From contig LR746273.1 of assembly GCA_902729315.2 (NCBI GenBank), positions 7,121,001 through 7,185,000 on the forward strand: 64,000 nucleotides of DNA, read 5' to 3'. This DNA is from Spirodela intermedia. Taxonomy: Eukaryota; Streptophyta; Magnoliopsida; Alismatales; Araceae. Shown here piece after piece: positions 49,500 to 60,244 of the stretch. Both the position numbers and the translations under genes were made by a program. The notes below the pieces were generated by a model. The model had not been told where the DNA came from. It did not search any database and saw only the letters and a list, made by a program, of their open reading frames with translations. The stretch's first letter is position 1. Each line of letters begins with the position of its first letter.

Positions 49500-51794
49500 T
49501 TTGCATAACCAAATCACCAACTTTTGTCTGCCTTTTTCTTGTAGTTTGCATAATTGATTGTAACATACTTCTTCACATTCTCATGTACTATTTGGATGTA
49601 TTCTTCTATGTTATTTGCTGCGACACTAGTACTAGGTTTTCTTGGTACTTCAATTAAGTCAAAAAAGACTTTTGGTGGAAAATAGTAGACAATAGAAAAT
49701 AGAGAGTAATTTGTAGACCAATTTATCATAGAATTATATGCAAAATCTGCTTGAGCTAAGACAAGATCCCATTGTCTTGGTTTGTCTCCTGAAATACAAT
49801 AGATTAAATAACCAAGTGTCTTGTTTACAACTTTTGTTTGACCATCAGTTTGTGGATGACTCATAGTACTAAATTTTAGGTATGAGTCAAATCTGTTCCA
49901 AAGAGTATGCCAGAAATGGGACAGAAATTTTGAGTCTCTATTAGATGTAATAATCTAAGGCACCATGCAGACGAACTATTTCCTTAAAAAATCAATTTGC
50001 CATCTTTGAGAATCTATCCACAACCACAAAAACAAAATGCTCCTCTTTGAGTACGTGGTAATGCCAAAATGAAATCCATAGAAATGTCAGTCCATATTTT
50101 ATCTAGAATAGGTAGTAGAGTGTATAGACATGTGTTCTAGTACTATCCTCTATTAATTTGAAAAATTTGACATCTCCGCAAAAAACTTTCAAACTCTTTC
50201 TTAAAAGTGAACTATGTTCTGACATTGTCATTTATTAATTTGACAAATTTGACATCTCTACACAAAACTTTCAAACTCTTTCTTAAAAGTGGATTGTGTT
50301 CTAGCACTGTCCTTTATTAGTGGACTCTATGCTTTATCTAGAATGGGTAGTGGAAGTGTACATACCTGTGTGTTTTGGCTAATAACATCATTCCTCCATC
50401 ATTTTCAAAATCTTGTCACGACCTAAGTGTCCACCAAGCCCTCCTGCATCTAATTCTTGAATTAACTTCTCACGCAAAGAAGTTCGAGAGATACATAATT
50501 TTAATTGATATTCTTGACATACATATCATATACTGTTGAGAATAATCATCGTTGTCTCGATATAATTTCTTGAGATAATAAAATCTTGTGATTTCAACAC
50601 GCAAGTTCAGTAAACATGTTGTTTTTCTACTAAGAGCATCTGCAACTCGATTCAATTTTCTTAACTTGTGTTTAATAACAAAAGTAAACCGTTGAATGAA
50701 AGAGATCCACCTGACATGCATTCTACTGATGAAAGTCTGACTAATTACTGATTTAAGAGCCTGATGATTAGTATATAAAATAAATTGTCATTGAATCAAA
50801 TAGTGTTCCCTTCTTGATCTAATCAAATAAATTTTGGTGAAATAAATTTTTTGAAACTTTAGTTTTTGTTTCTTTCTTGATCCAACCAATTCGATATAGA
50901 TGAGGACGTGGGCTTGTTTGTAAATCTAATTTTTTAACCATCATAGAAAAGACAATGTTCTCACTACTACCACTATCAATGATTATATCACAATAGTAGA
51001 AGAAACAATAGTAGATCTTCCTCTTTCTAGGTGAAGAATTTAATTTTGACTTCCAAAATTTTGAATTCTGGTTTTTCCTTTCTCTAATAAGGCTTGAAAA
51101 ATGATGTAAAGCTACTTTGTCTTCAATTTCTCATCTGAGACCACCTTTAAATCTTGAAATCATATACTGCTGATACAAAATTTGTTCATAATCTAGGAGA
51201 AGAAAATGAGATTTAAAAAGTTTTTTCATTTTCTTCCATAATCATATAGGTTCTTTGCTTGACCTCGTATGTGTGATCTGTAATTGATCCCACCTTACAG
51301 AGGCTCCACCCTTCAATTTATAAGTCAATAGCTTGACTTGCTTTTCATCAAAAAATTTCATATACTTAAAAAATCATTCTACTTCAACTAACCAATCTAA
51401 GAACTTTTTAATCTTCAAATGGCCATTAAAACATGGTAAGTCAATCTTCAAATGAAAATCTCAAAATTTTTCTTCAAAACTTGATCTAGAACAAGTAGAA
51501 CTAGATGAATAGTGAGTATCTAATGAAGGTTCAACATGAGTGACTTTTTGAGGATGTCTGATTTCATGATCTCTAAGGGGGCATGAATGACTCTCTAATA
51601 CACTCATTCTTGCCCAGAGTGATTTCAAGGTATCACTAATATCATCTTTGATCCATTCAATCTTGAAAAATAATAAAATCTGATTTTGAGATAGGAAAAA
51701 CTTTAGGTGAATCATCATCACCAATATGAGTAGATTTACCTCGTGACATTTTTGAACTTTGATTGAAATGTTGACTTGCTCTGATACCAATTGA
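49500..51794 (-). mobile_element. Ty3/gypsy gag, RNase H end and integrase, copy 2
   Basis: Minus-strand arm equivalent to 22100-24385. Integrase signature SHPQTDGQTKVVNKTL at about 49864-49815; RNase H end KLRKLNRVADALSRK at about 50680-50630; gag start MSRGKSTHIGDDDSPKVFP at about 51750; primer binding site just inside the LTR (about 51773-51794). RT is missing as in copy 1. Not functional. Confidence 0.75.
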
Positions 51795-52365
51795 TGCAGT
51801 AGTAACACAAAAGATAAACAACATATGGGCTTGAACCCACAAAGCTCCAATCTTGGGGAAGAAACCTGTCTCTAACTCCACAAATTTAGAGTCTTTAACC
51901 CTTGAATTCACAAAGGGGTGCCTGAATCCACAAGCAAGAGAGAAGAAAAGTTCTCACAGTGGAGAAAACTATTTCAACTAAAAAAAGTGAGTAACTTAGG
52001 TTACAATGGGGGCCTTTATACAGGCATAAACAAGAGGTTGGGCACTCCTCAAAAGGAAGATCCTGACAGATCTTGGGGACAATCTAACTAACTCTAAAAT
52101 AACTTAAAATAGACTCTAACAAATTGAGATCTTAAACAAATCTTCTAAAAATACTTTGACATGACCTAAAGTAGAGTCTAACAATGAGAGACCTTGAGCA
52201 GATCTTAGGTATAGAATCTAATCGTCAGAGATCCTGAACAAATCTTAGATACAAGTTGAACCACATTAAAGTCTCTTCTAGAAGGGATGAGACATAAAGT
52301 ACCTTCTAGAAGTGAAAGGACATAAAGTGGGCCCAAATTCCTATAGAACTGGTCAGGTTTTAACA
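51795..52365 (-). mobile_element. Ty3/gypsy LTR, copy 2 (571 bp)
   Basis: On the minus strand it starts TGTTAAAACC and ends CTGCA before the primer binding site. Close match to 24386-24952. The mate LTR of this element was not found. Confidence 0.75.
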
Positions 52366-52841
52366 GCTTCAACCTTTTCTTCATCCACTTTGAAAAACCT
52401 ATATTTCTCTTATTGAGCGTAAAACAAATTTCTCAATATTTTTGTAAAAAATATAATGATTATCTCTATGAAGGTGAGTTGCATCTAAATCTTATTGCCA
52501 TGTTCTACCAAAAATTAGATTACAGACATTCATCTCATCAACATCACTATAAATTTCATCAAAATAATTTTTTTCCTTGCAGCCCATTACTATTGCAGCT
52601 TGAAGCCCACTATACTTGATGCGCACTAAATTACTATTGCAATTTGAAGCCCGCTTTACTAGCTCAATTACGAAATTAGGCCCATATATCTATTTTTATT
52701 CTTTTTTAAATTTTATTTGAAATTTAAATTGAAATTTTAAAAGATCAATTCGGTAGTAATAAGTACAAGAGTCATTAGAGGATGCTAGAAAACCTAAAGA
52801 TAAACAGACACCCCCTTAAATGAAAAATTACTTGGGCCGTG

Positions 52842-54328
52842 ACGTGACTCAGTCGTTGTATATTAAATCACGCAAATCTAAAATTTATAAAACTAGAAAA
52901 TATGAATTTTTGGATATTTAGAAGTATTTCTAAATAAATATATCAATTATAATTCAATAAAAGTTCCAAAAATAGCAGTAATTTTCCAGGTCGATCACAG
53001 AGATGTAATATAATATCTGGTAATTATTCAGAATTTTTCTCAATGATTACGATTTTCTATGAATTTTATACTAGGAAATTAAAAAGGAAATATATTTAAA
53101 ATTCACAAAAAAGGGAAATAAGGGAGCAGATGTCAGGATGATGTCAGCACCCGACGAATGTGAATCGGGCGGAAACAGAGTTCCGCCCGGTGATTCTTAC
53201 GTAAGCGATTACAGACGATTTAATTGATCAAATTAAGATCTGTAAAAGCCGGAAGAATCGTAATAGAACAAAGTATATCTTGGTAAATTAAAAACACAAA
53301 AATTATCACTAAATGAAGTGTAAAGTAAATTGAAAGCAAGAAAACAGAGTTCCGGCGTCGCGACGGCGATGCGTCGGCGATGCACCGGAATCCTGAGCGT
53401 TCGGGAGGATCATCGTGCAGTGTCCACGGCCTTAAAGGCTCTCCTTGGACAAAGACGACGTGGTCAATCTCTAGATCTTCTCGCGAAGTCTAGAGATCAA
53501 TGAAGTGGGTCGTCGAATCGTCTCCGGCGGCTATCACCCGGCGGAGTGGAAAAACGGCGACTTTGCGGCTTTCCGGCGGCTGTCACCCGACGGAGAGGAG
53601 CTGGATGGAGGTGGGGCGCGTGTCAGGGAGCTTCATCCTCAGGTCCGCTCAGCAAGAGGAGGCTCTTCATCGCATCTGGTACGCTCTCAGGAGGTGGCGA
53701 CTCGTCTCCTGGCGGATCGTCCTCTTCCCGACGACGGCTTGTTCGTCGATCAATCGGAGATCATTTACTTGATGGATTCGTGATCCTTTTATCGCGAATC
53801 GTTCAGCAATTTTAGTAGCAATGCTCCGCGAATCGCGTTGACGAGATTTTCGCCGATGATCCAGCGATTCTCGTTGCTTAATCCTTCACCGGCGATCTGC
53901 AGGAAAGTCGCGATAATCAGATAAAAATATATGAATTTTGACTCTGGGAGGATTCGAACCCGCGCCGGTTGTCTACCCCGTCTGAGGAAGGTATGACGCG
54001 GGTTTAGTCCCACATCAGTTGTGCGCTGATTTTTTGGGCAAATATATAGTAATGTTACGTTTCTAAGCAAAGTTCCTTCTCTCGCGTGTACGACCACTCC
54101 TTGCTCTACAGCCAGCTGGCCACCGGTGACGTGGAAGGGGAGTGGCGCACACGTGGCCCTATCAGTCCAAGCCGCTCGAGCCGCTGCTCGCGGCTACTCC
54201 CTGACTGAGCTTCCGACCCGCTTGTGGGCCCGGCTGTAGTAATGTTGGTAAATTTTTAGTTGGTAAATAATCCAGCCTTGTAGTAATGTTGGTAAATTTG
54301 TTGAAGTGTGTCCAAGTGTGTCCAAATG
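52842..54328. other. Unassigned region between gypsy copy 2 and the retroposon array
   Basis: AT-rich to 53100, then GC-rich (53340-53780) with frames on several phases that do not resemble known proteins. GGATTCGAACC at 53950-53960 is the complement of a pol III box B / tRNA T-loop consensus, but no complete tRNA folds around it. TGTAGTAATGTTGGTAAAT occurs twice (about 54235 and 54280). Confidence 0.35.
54006..54048 (+). promoter_or_regulatory. USE-like plus TATA-like pair (plant snRNA-type promoter signature)
   Basis: AGTCCCACATCA (54006-54017) matches the plant snRNA upstream sequence element RTCCCACATCG at all but the last position or so. A TATA-like AAATATATA lies at 54040-54048, 22 bp further on, a spacing in the range used by pol III snRNA genes. 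I do not recognise any U-RNA beginning downstream (54065-54130). This may be a dead or chance promoter. Confidence 0.3.
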
Positions 54329-54351
54329 TTTAGGGTTTAGGGTTTTTTTTT
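54329..54351. repeat. Two TTTAGGG units joined to T(9)
   Basis: TTTAGGG at 54329-54335 and 54336-54342, then T at 54343-54351. In the minus sense it is the A-tail of the 5S-like element followed by CCCTAAA units. Confidence 0.85.
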
Positions 54352-54792
54352 GGGATAACTGTCTTGGGCCGAACTTCTCGGGAGGTCACCAATCCCGGTA
54401 CTTCACATGCCCAAGCACTTCACCAATCCGAACTTCACATATGCCTCTCGGCATGGTGGCAGGGGTGCCTCTTGGCACGTTCTTCGGAGCTGGGGGCATC
54501 TTGGCATGGTGAGATGGTTGCCACATATGCCTCTCGGCATGGTGGCAGGGGTGCCTCTCGGCACGTTCTTCGAAACTCGAAGCATCTTGGCATGGTGTTG
54601 GAGGGGTTCGTAACACGTGCCTGGCGGCACGATAATGCAGCGGTGCCTTTCAGCACATGCACAGCAAGCGTCTCGCAACGCATGCACACGTACCTTGGGA
54701 CTTCCCAGGGAGGTCACCCATCCGGTGACTGCTCCCACCCGAGCACACTTAACTCCGGAGTTCTTATGGGATCCGGTGGCAACTCTCCCACT
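54352..54792 (-). mobile_element. 5S-rRNA-derived A-tailed element, copy 1
   Basis: Minus-strand unit. Its 5' part (54778-54698) resembles plant 5S rRNA over about 80 nt: CACCGGATCCCAT.AGAACT, GAGTTAAG.GTGCT (box A region), and GGATGGGTGACCTCCC followed by GGGAAGTCC (box C region). The middle holds two copies of an 85-86-bp repeat (starts 54436 and 54522 on plus) rich in GTGCC-GAGA-GGCAC hairpins. The 3' part (54418-54371) is a second, shorter 5S-like segment, followed by GGCCCAAGACAGTTATCCC and the A-tail. It resembles a SINE3-type 5S SINE, or a retroposed transcript of a Cassandra-type (5S-bearing TRIM) element. No protein is encoded. Confidence 0.65.
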
Positions 54793-54800
54793 TAGGGGGG

Positions 54801-54818
54801 TTAGGGTTTAGGGTTTAG

Positions 54819-54877
<59 letters not shown>
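54801..54877. repeat. TTAGGG(TTTAGGG)2 joined to T(57)
   Basis: TTAGGG 54801-54806, TTTAGGG 54807-54813 and 54814-54820, then 57 T. A degenerate TTAGGGGGG precedes them (54792-54800). This joins the head of the 5S-like element (left) to the A-tail of the next unit (right). Confidence 0.9.
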
Positions 54878-54878
<1 letters not shown>

Positions 54879-55548
54879 AAGAAGAAATTTGATTGAGTGA
54901 TAAAAGTTTGACCTCATTCCGAGGTTACATAAGTGGGATCTCATTCGCACAAGGGGCGAGGATGACATGAAGAATGAAAGACCTCTTTTGAAGAGGGGAT
55001 GTGATGATACTGGAGATAGGCTCCAAGGCGTTCATCATATTTGAGGAAGGTGATTGATTTGCATTGGGTTGAACTTTGAGTTCATGAAAGTTGGAAGATC
55101 TGCTCAACAGGAGTAGGACGAGAGCTCCATGTTGTGCGCCATGCAATGTTCCTGCAAGACAAGAGTTTGCTGCAGTAAGTGATTCTAAGAGATAAATAAA
55201 TTGATATAAAGTGGTGAGAAAAGAGTGATTAGGGCAGTGAGGAGGATAGAACTATGCTGAAGCATGACAATAAGCCCAAATATGAACTTGCCTTGCTAGT
55301 GTTGCACGCGCCTAATCCCTCTGGCCAAGATCTTGTTAGTATCATCAGTTGCCGTACTTCCTCTAAGTAGGTAAGGGACCTTTCACCCCACGAGGAATGA
55401 CTTGGTCTCTGGTTCTAACTCTTTTCTTTTCTCTTATTCTCTCTCTCTTCTTTCTCTCTCCTTGAGGGCCTCTTCTTTTACCCTCCACTAATGCCCATTA
55501 TTTGGTGTACATTAGGCTAGTGATTAAGGGAAGGGAAAAAGGTTGCCC
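54878..55548 (-). mobile_element. A-tailed retroelement 3' fragment, same family as 11713-12350
   Basis: Collinear with 11713-12350 over about 600 bp. Bounded on the left by T(57) and on the right by T(22). No coding region. In the minus sense it is a 5'-truncated unit ending in a long poly(A). It could instead be part of the 3' UTR of the large LINE, but the LINE copy at 45.7 kb does not contain this segment. Confidence 0.6.
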
Positions 55549-55570
55549 TTTTTTTTTTTTTTTTTTTTTT

Positions 55571-55648
55571 GGTTTTAGGGCCCTTTCCCTCACCCTCCAC
55601 TAATTGTCTATGATGGGCTAGTGATTCCGGGAAAAGAAGTAGGCTGTC
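55571..55648 (-). mobile_element. Short A-tailed unit between two poly(T) tracts
   Basis: A 78-bp segment between T(22) (55549-55570) and T(25) (55649-55673). It partly repeats the 5' end of the preceding unit (CACCCTCCACTAAT, GGGCTAGTGATT). It begins next to the tail with GGTTTTAGGG, another TTTAGGG. Confidence 0.5.
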
Positions 55649-56044
55649 TTTTTTTTTTTTTTTTTTTTTTTTTCCTAGAGAGAGAAAGGGAGGGAGAAAG
55701 AAATAGAGAATCGAGAGAGAGAGAGAGGAGAGAGGGTCAATCCTATGGATATAGATCTTTACCTTCTCATGGGTTCAAGCTGGCTGATGGTACTAATAAG
55801 ATCTTGAGAGAGGTGCTAGGTTGCCGATTCACAACTAGTTTGGCAGGTCTGATGTGCTATAGACCTATAGTTCAAAAGTGGGCCGATGCCAACATATGCT
55901 GATAGTTCTATGTCCTCACTACTTGAGCATGATAGATAGTAGATGTGATGTGATTATGAGGAGAGTAATGATTGGAAGTAATGTACCCGAGTGGATTACG
56001 ATGTGCCTTGTTGTCCGTGTTGTGCTGTATCTCCATTGTGGTCT

Positions 56045-59000
56045 TCAGCGGCCAATAGTAACCACCCCTGATCTCCTCCAAGCAATACGCCACTGTCGTG
56101 GAGAGGCCGGTAGTGGAGTGCGGTGTATGCGTAAAGAGGGTATGCCGAGTCGCTCAAGTCTATGAGCACCTCGGGCTTCCAGGGGCATGTCCTGCCAAAA
56201 AGAGAAGACTGTCCTCCGACGCGATCTGACTCCATGCGCAGCAAGGGCGTCAGCTGTCTGATTCCCTTCTCGGAATTGATGCGTAATAGTTGTGATGCGT
56301 CCTCGACATCGCATGATGTCTGCCCAGATATTCTTGAGCCTCCAATGAGGACAAGAGTCTGCACGTAACATGTCCACTAACACTTTGAAATCAGATTCTA
56401 AGACAATGTTAGTAATATTTTGCTCCTCACAAAGAAACAAACCATCCCGTATTGCCATAGCCTCTGCCACAGTATTAGTTTGTATATTATAAAAGTTCGA
56501 AAAGGCAAAGAGAATGCATCCTGTACTATCGCGTAAGATACCGCCTCCTCCAGATGATCCTGGGTTGCCTTGAGATGCTCCGTCGACGTTGAGTTTCCAC
56601 TGTCCAGCCCTCGGTGGTGTCCATCTAACAGATCGGACAGTAGTCCAGGTCTGTGTAGGTATGATATGGAGTCCCCAAAGCCCAAAAGCCTCACAAACAG
56701 AACGCGAGCGTTTCGTTTTATTTGGCACTAAGGAATGAGTACTCCGAAGCCATTGTGTTACGTGCCTCATAATCTCTGTGGCACGCATCACTTGGCCTGC
56801 ATATCGAGATGAGTTACGTCCCTTCCATATTTCCCATAACATATATGCTATGGAGATACGGATGAAAGGACAAACCTTGACACTCGTCGGTGAGTCAAAG
56901 ACTCTCCTAAAGACCTCTAGTGGTGGTCTCGTAGGTCTGTACGAGAGCATTGGAAGCCAATTCGCTAGAAGTTGACGCCAACACTCGACAGCGATATCAC
57001 TATGGAAAAATAAATGTTCCATACTTTCGTCTGTCGTGATGGAGCAACAATGACATTTCCTTTCCACCTCCTGATCGGTGACAATCACTCGATCGTCGGT
57101 GGGTAGTCCTCGGTGCATGAACTTCCACAGGAAGAACGAAACACGAGGTGTGATGGCCGGATGCCATATGAGATTTCCCCAAAATGTCTTTGGGGAGCGG
57201 TTTCTAAAGTGCTCCCAAGAGGAGCTACAAGAGAAACTGCCATCTATGGTAAGTGTCCAGATGGGTTGGTCCTCAGTAAAACTCATCTCAGTCATGGTGA
57301 TGGCTGGTAACAAGTCCGACGGTAGTCCATGCCTCTCAATAAGTAGACGAGTGTCTCCTTGGAGAAGCTGGGCTACCGTCAAGCGAGGCCAAGAAGATGT
57401 GAAAGTGGTAAAACAGGCCAATGGTGTGTCCTCTAGCCAAGTGTCGTACCAGGCACTGATCTCGCCTCGCCCCACTCGCCAACGAATAAGAGGCACCATC
57501 TCCAACCAATGTCGCTGCCAGTCTGCCCATCGTTTGACTCCTTTGATGTCAGCCGGCTGTCGAGCCCACTCACCATATTTGGCTGACACAAAAGTACCTA
57601 GCACCGATGGTGTGGTCCTCATCCTCCAAATGAGTTTCTTTTGAAGCATGTTAAGTACATCTTGAGGGCGCCTAATACCTAGGCCACCCTCATCCGTAGG
57701 TCGACATGCTTTCTCCCAAGAAACTCGGCGTTGACGACGAGGTCCCTCAAGTTGTCCATCCCAAAGGAAGGACGTACATATCCGTCTAATAGTCTGTAAG
57801 ACGGTGTCTGGTACCTCATGGACTGCCAAAAGGTGTAATGGTATGCTCATGAGGACATGGCGTATCAACTAGATCCGTCCTCCAAGGGATAGAAGTTGTA
57901 ACTTCCATCCTGCTAGTTTCTTCCTTAACTTGCCCACTAGGGCGTCAAAATAGTGTATGCGCCTACGGCCGAGGAAGATAGGACATCCTAGATAGTCAAA
58001 AGGTAAGTGTCCACGAGAGAACCCTGTTAGGCCCTGGATGCGTCGTATGGTCCCTATGGGAGTAGAAGGGGCTACTATGAAGCTACTCTTCGAGGCATTT
58101 ACGAGTTGACCTGCAGCTCGCTCATACCTCGAGATAATACTCATGAGCCCTCTAATGGATGTCTCACCTCCATTGAGGAAGAGTATCGCATCATCAGCAA
58201 AGAGGGAGTGTGAGATGATCGGGCAGCCCCTCTTCGAGTAGTATGGTCGGATAAGTCCTTGATTGATCGCTCGGGTGAGGGATCGACTGAGGACTTCTTC
58301 AACTAAGATGAAGAGGGTGGGTGATAGTGGATCGCCCTGTCGTAGACCTCTCGTGGCCGTGAAGAATGGTGTGGAGCTACCGTTCACTAATAAAGAGAAA
58401 TGATTCTCCCTAACACATGCATCGACTAAGTCAATGAAGTCGTCGGTGAACCCAAAGCATCTAAGAACCTTAATGAGGAAACTCCACTCTATCCTATCAA
58501 AGGCCTTCTCCATGTCTAATTTGATGATGATGTTAGAGCCTCGACAATCATGGCCAAGGGACTGTGCTAGTTCATGTACTAGCATGATGTTATCGTGAAT
58601 GTACCGTCCCTTGACAAATCCGCATTGTTCTGGAGATATAAGTCTATCAAGGAAACTACTCAATCTACGTGTAACGATCTTAGATACAACTTTATAACAC
58701 ACGTTACACAAACTGATAGGTCGAAAGTCTCTAAATGAGGTTGGGGTAGTCACCTTCGGTATAAGTGCAAGGAAGGTGGCCTTCCAACTTCGTGTAAAGA
58801 GTTTACGACGAAAGATTTCCTTGATGGCCTGGATGAGATCAGTGCCAACGATATCCCAACATGAAATGTAAAAATCAGCTGGGAAACCATCTGGCCCGGG
58901 TGCACGATGTCTGCTCATAGAGAAAACTACTTCCTTGATCTCTTCTCCCGTGGGTATGGCTGTTATGAGAGAGTTCTCACGGTGAGTGACCAATGACGGG

Positions 59001-60241
59001 ATCGAAGTGAGCATATCATCAGAAATCTCAATCGGCTGAGAGGTTAAGAGAGTACGAAAGTACTCAACCCCTGCCTCCTGCATGCGGGAAAGGTCATGAT
59101 CATATGTCTCTAAAAGAGAGGTATAATCTGAACGTGAGCGATGAGCGACCGAGGCATGAAAGAAACGAGTGTTTCTATCACCCTCTTGTAACCACTAGAT
59201 GCGTGATTTCTGGAGATAGAATAACTCCTGTCGTCGCACAACCTCATCAAGCTGGTCACTCACTCTACTCCTCCTTTCCCAAGCAGCATCTGAATATCTA
59301 GCTTGCAGTAGTCTTTCAACTTCTGCTAACTCTTTTTGCAATGCATCAACTTGGGTATGGACATTCCCATAGATATGTCGGTTCCACCATTTAAGGTGGA
59401 GTTTGAGATTCCTTAACCTATAGCTAAGGTTCTCCATAGGAGAATCTGAGATCTGTCCGTACCAGTGATTCCGTACGAAACTCTGAAAGTTTTCATGTTG
59501 GAGCCACATGGTTTGAAATCTGAAGGGGGGTCTGTGGGTGCTCATACTCTGTTTAGGGAGTATGAGGATCGGGGTGTGATCTGACCTATAACGGGGTAAT
59601 ATCGTGACTAATATGGGATGCCGCATCATGGCAATGCTGTTGATGAAACAACGATCGATACGCTCATAAATCAAAGCGTCCCCTCGATTGTTGCTCCACG
59701 TCCATGCCTCGCCTGATGTAGGTGGCTCAATAAGAGCTAATCGAAAAATACAGTCATTGAACATCTCCATGTTACGGGCCCTAGGGATTCGCCCACCTTG
59801 ACGTTCACTAGTATTACGGACACAGTTGAAGTCACCTGCTAGGTACCAAGGAGACTCAACTAGTGTAGGGTAGTCCCTCACGTATTGAACTAGGTCCGCC
59901 CAAAGAGTTTCTCTTTCTTCGGATCTATGTGATGCATAGATGACCGAGAAGGTGAACTCTTGGGTGAGATCTCGAGCCGTCATAGTGATATGCTGGGGTC
60001 CCTCGACTAGCAACTCCATAGAGTATGGTCTAGTCCAAAAGATCCAAATATGATTCGTGGGGTTGGAGTGAAAATGATCCATACCTAACCTCCTAAGTAA
60101 GGGTTGGATACGATCTGATGATATCATAGGCTCAATGAGGCCTACTATACCTAGTCGATACTGTCTGATAAGGCTAGCTATATAGAATTGGGTTTCGAGG
60201 TTGCCTATACCTCGACAATTCCATATGATGCTAGGTATCAT
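56045..60241 (-). pseudogene. LINE ORF2: endonuclease, reverse transcriptase, zf-RVT, RNase H; two TAG stops
   Basis: 1398 codons in one frame. The N-terminus MIPSIIWNCRGIGN starts the APE-like endonuclease, with the AGDFNCVRN block and YRSDHTPIL (catalytic Asp-His region) near residue 235. The RT block runs from RAPGPDGFPADFY through LALIPKV, FRPISLCNV, KLDMEKAFD and LRQGDPLSPTLF to SLFADDAILFLNG (catalytic ADD, about 58207-58169). The zf-RVT part holds FFLWKFMHRGLPT. The RNase H part holds LNVDGASQGNPG, an E in VAEAMAIRDGL, ESDFKVLV and NQTADALAAHG, so all four acidic residues are present. TAG interrupts after QKSRI (59195-59197) and after GGRI (57869-57871), where the sister copy has Gln (CAA). 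Apart from these two codons the protein would be complete. Confidence 0.9.
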
Positions 60242-60244
60242 GAT

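Larger units (their letters stand above)
48519..52838. repeat. Second copy of the gypsy composite (duplicate of 20279-25416)
   Basis: Collinear with 20279-25416 from ACTGGAGTGATGATCACTCC to AAAAATTACTTGGGCC. The plus-strand RT part (48519-49150) is shorter: roughly 870 bp corresponding to 20910-21780 are absent. The minus-strand gag/RNase H/integrase arm and LTR are retained. The shared inverted organisation shows that the rearrangement happened once, before duplication. Confidence 0.82.

Noticed and set aside
53945-53967. Possible tRNA or tRNA-derived SINE from an exact box B-like GGTTCGAATCC on the minus strand
   Set aside because: No acceptor stem, anticodon arm or box A could be fitted around it, and the T-arm does not pair well.
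54386-54795. Overlapping His/Cys/Arg-rich frames in the 5S-like element (and again at 63602-63998)
   Set aside because: They are translations of the 85-bp hairpin repeats in several frames. The same peptide phrases in different frames show no coding constraint.
54821-54877. Long poly(T) tracts as assembly artefacts or N-replacement
   Set aside because: Not dismissed entirely, but each tract differs in length and is bounded by specific sequence that recurs elsewhere, which fits real A-tails; read-level data would decide.
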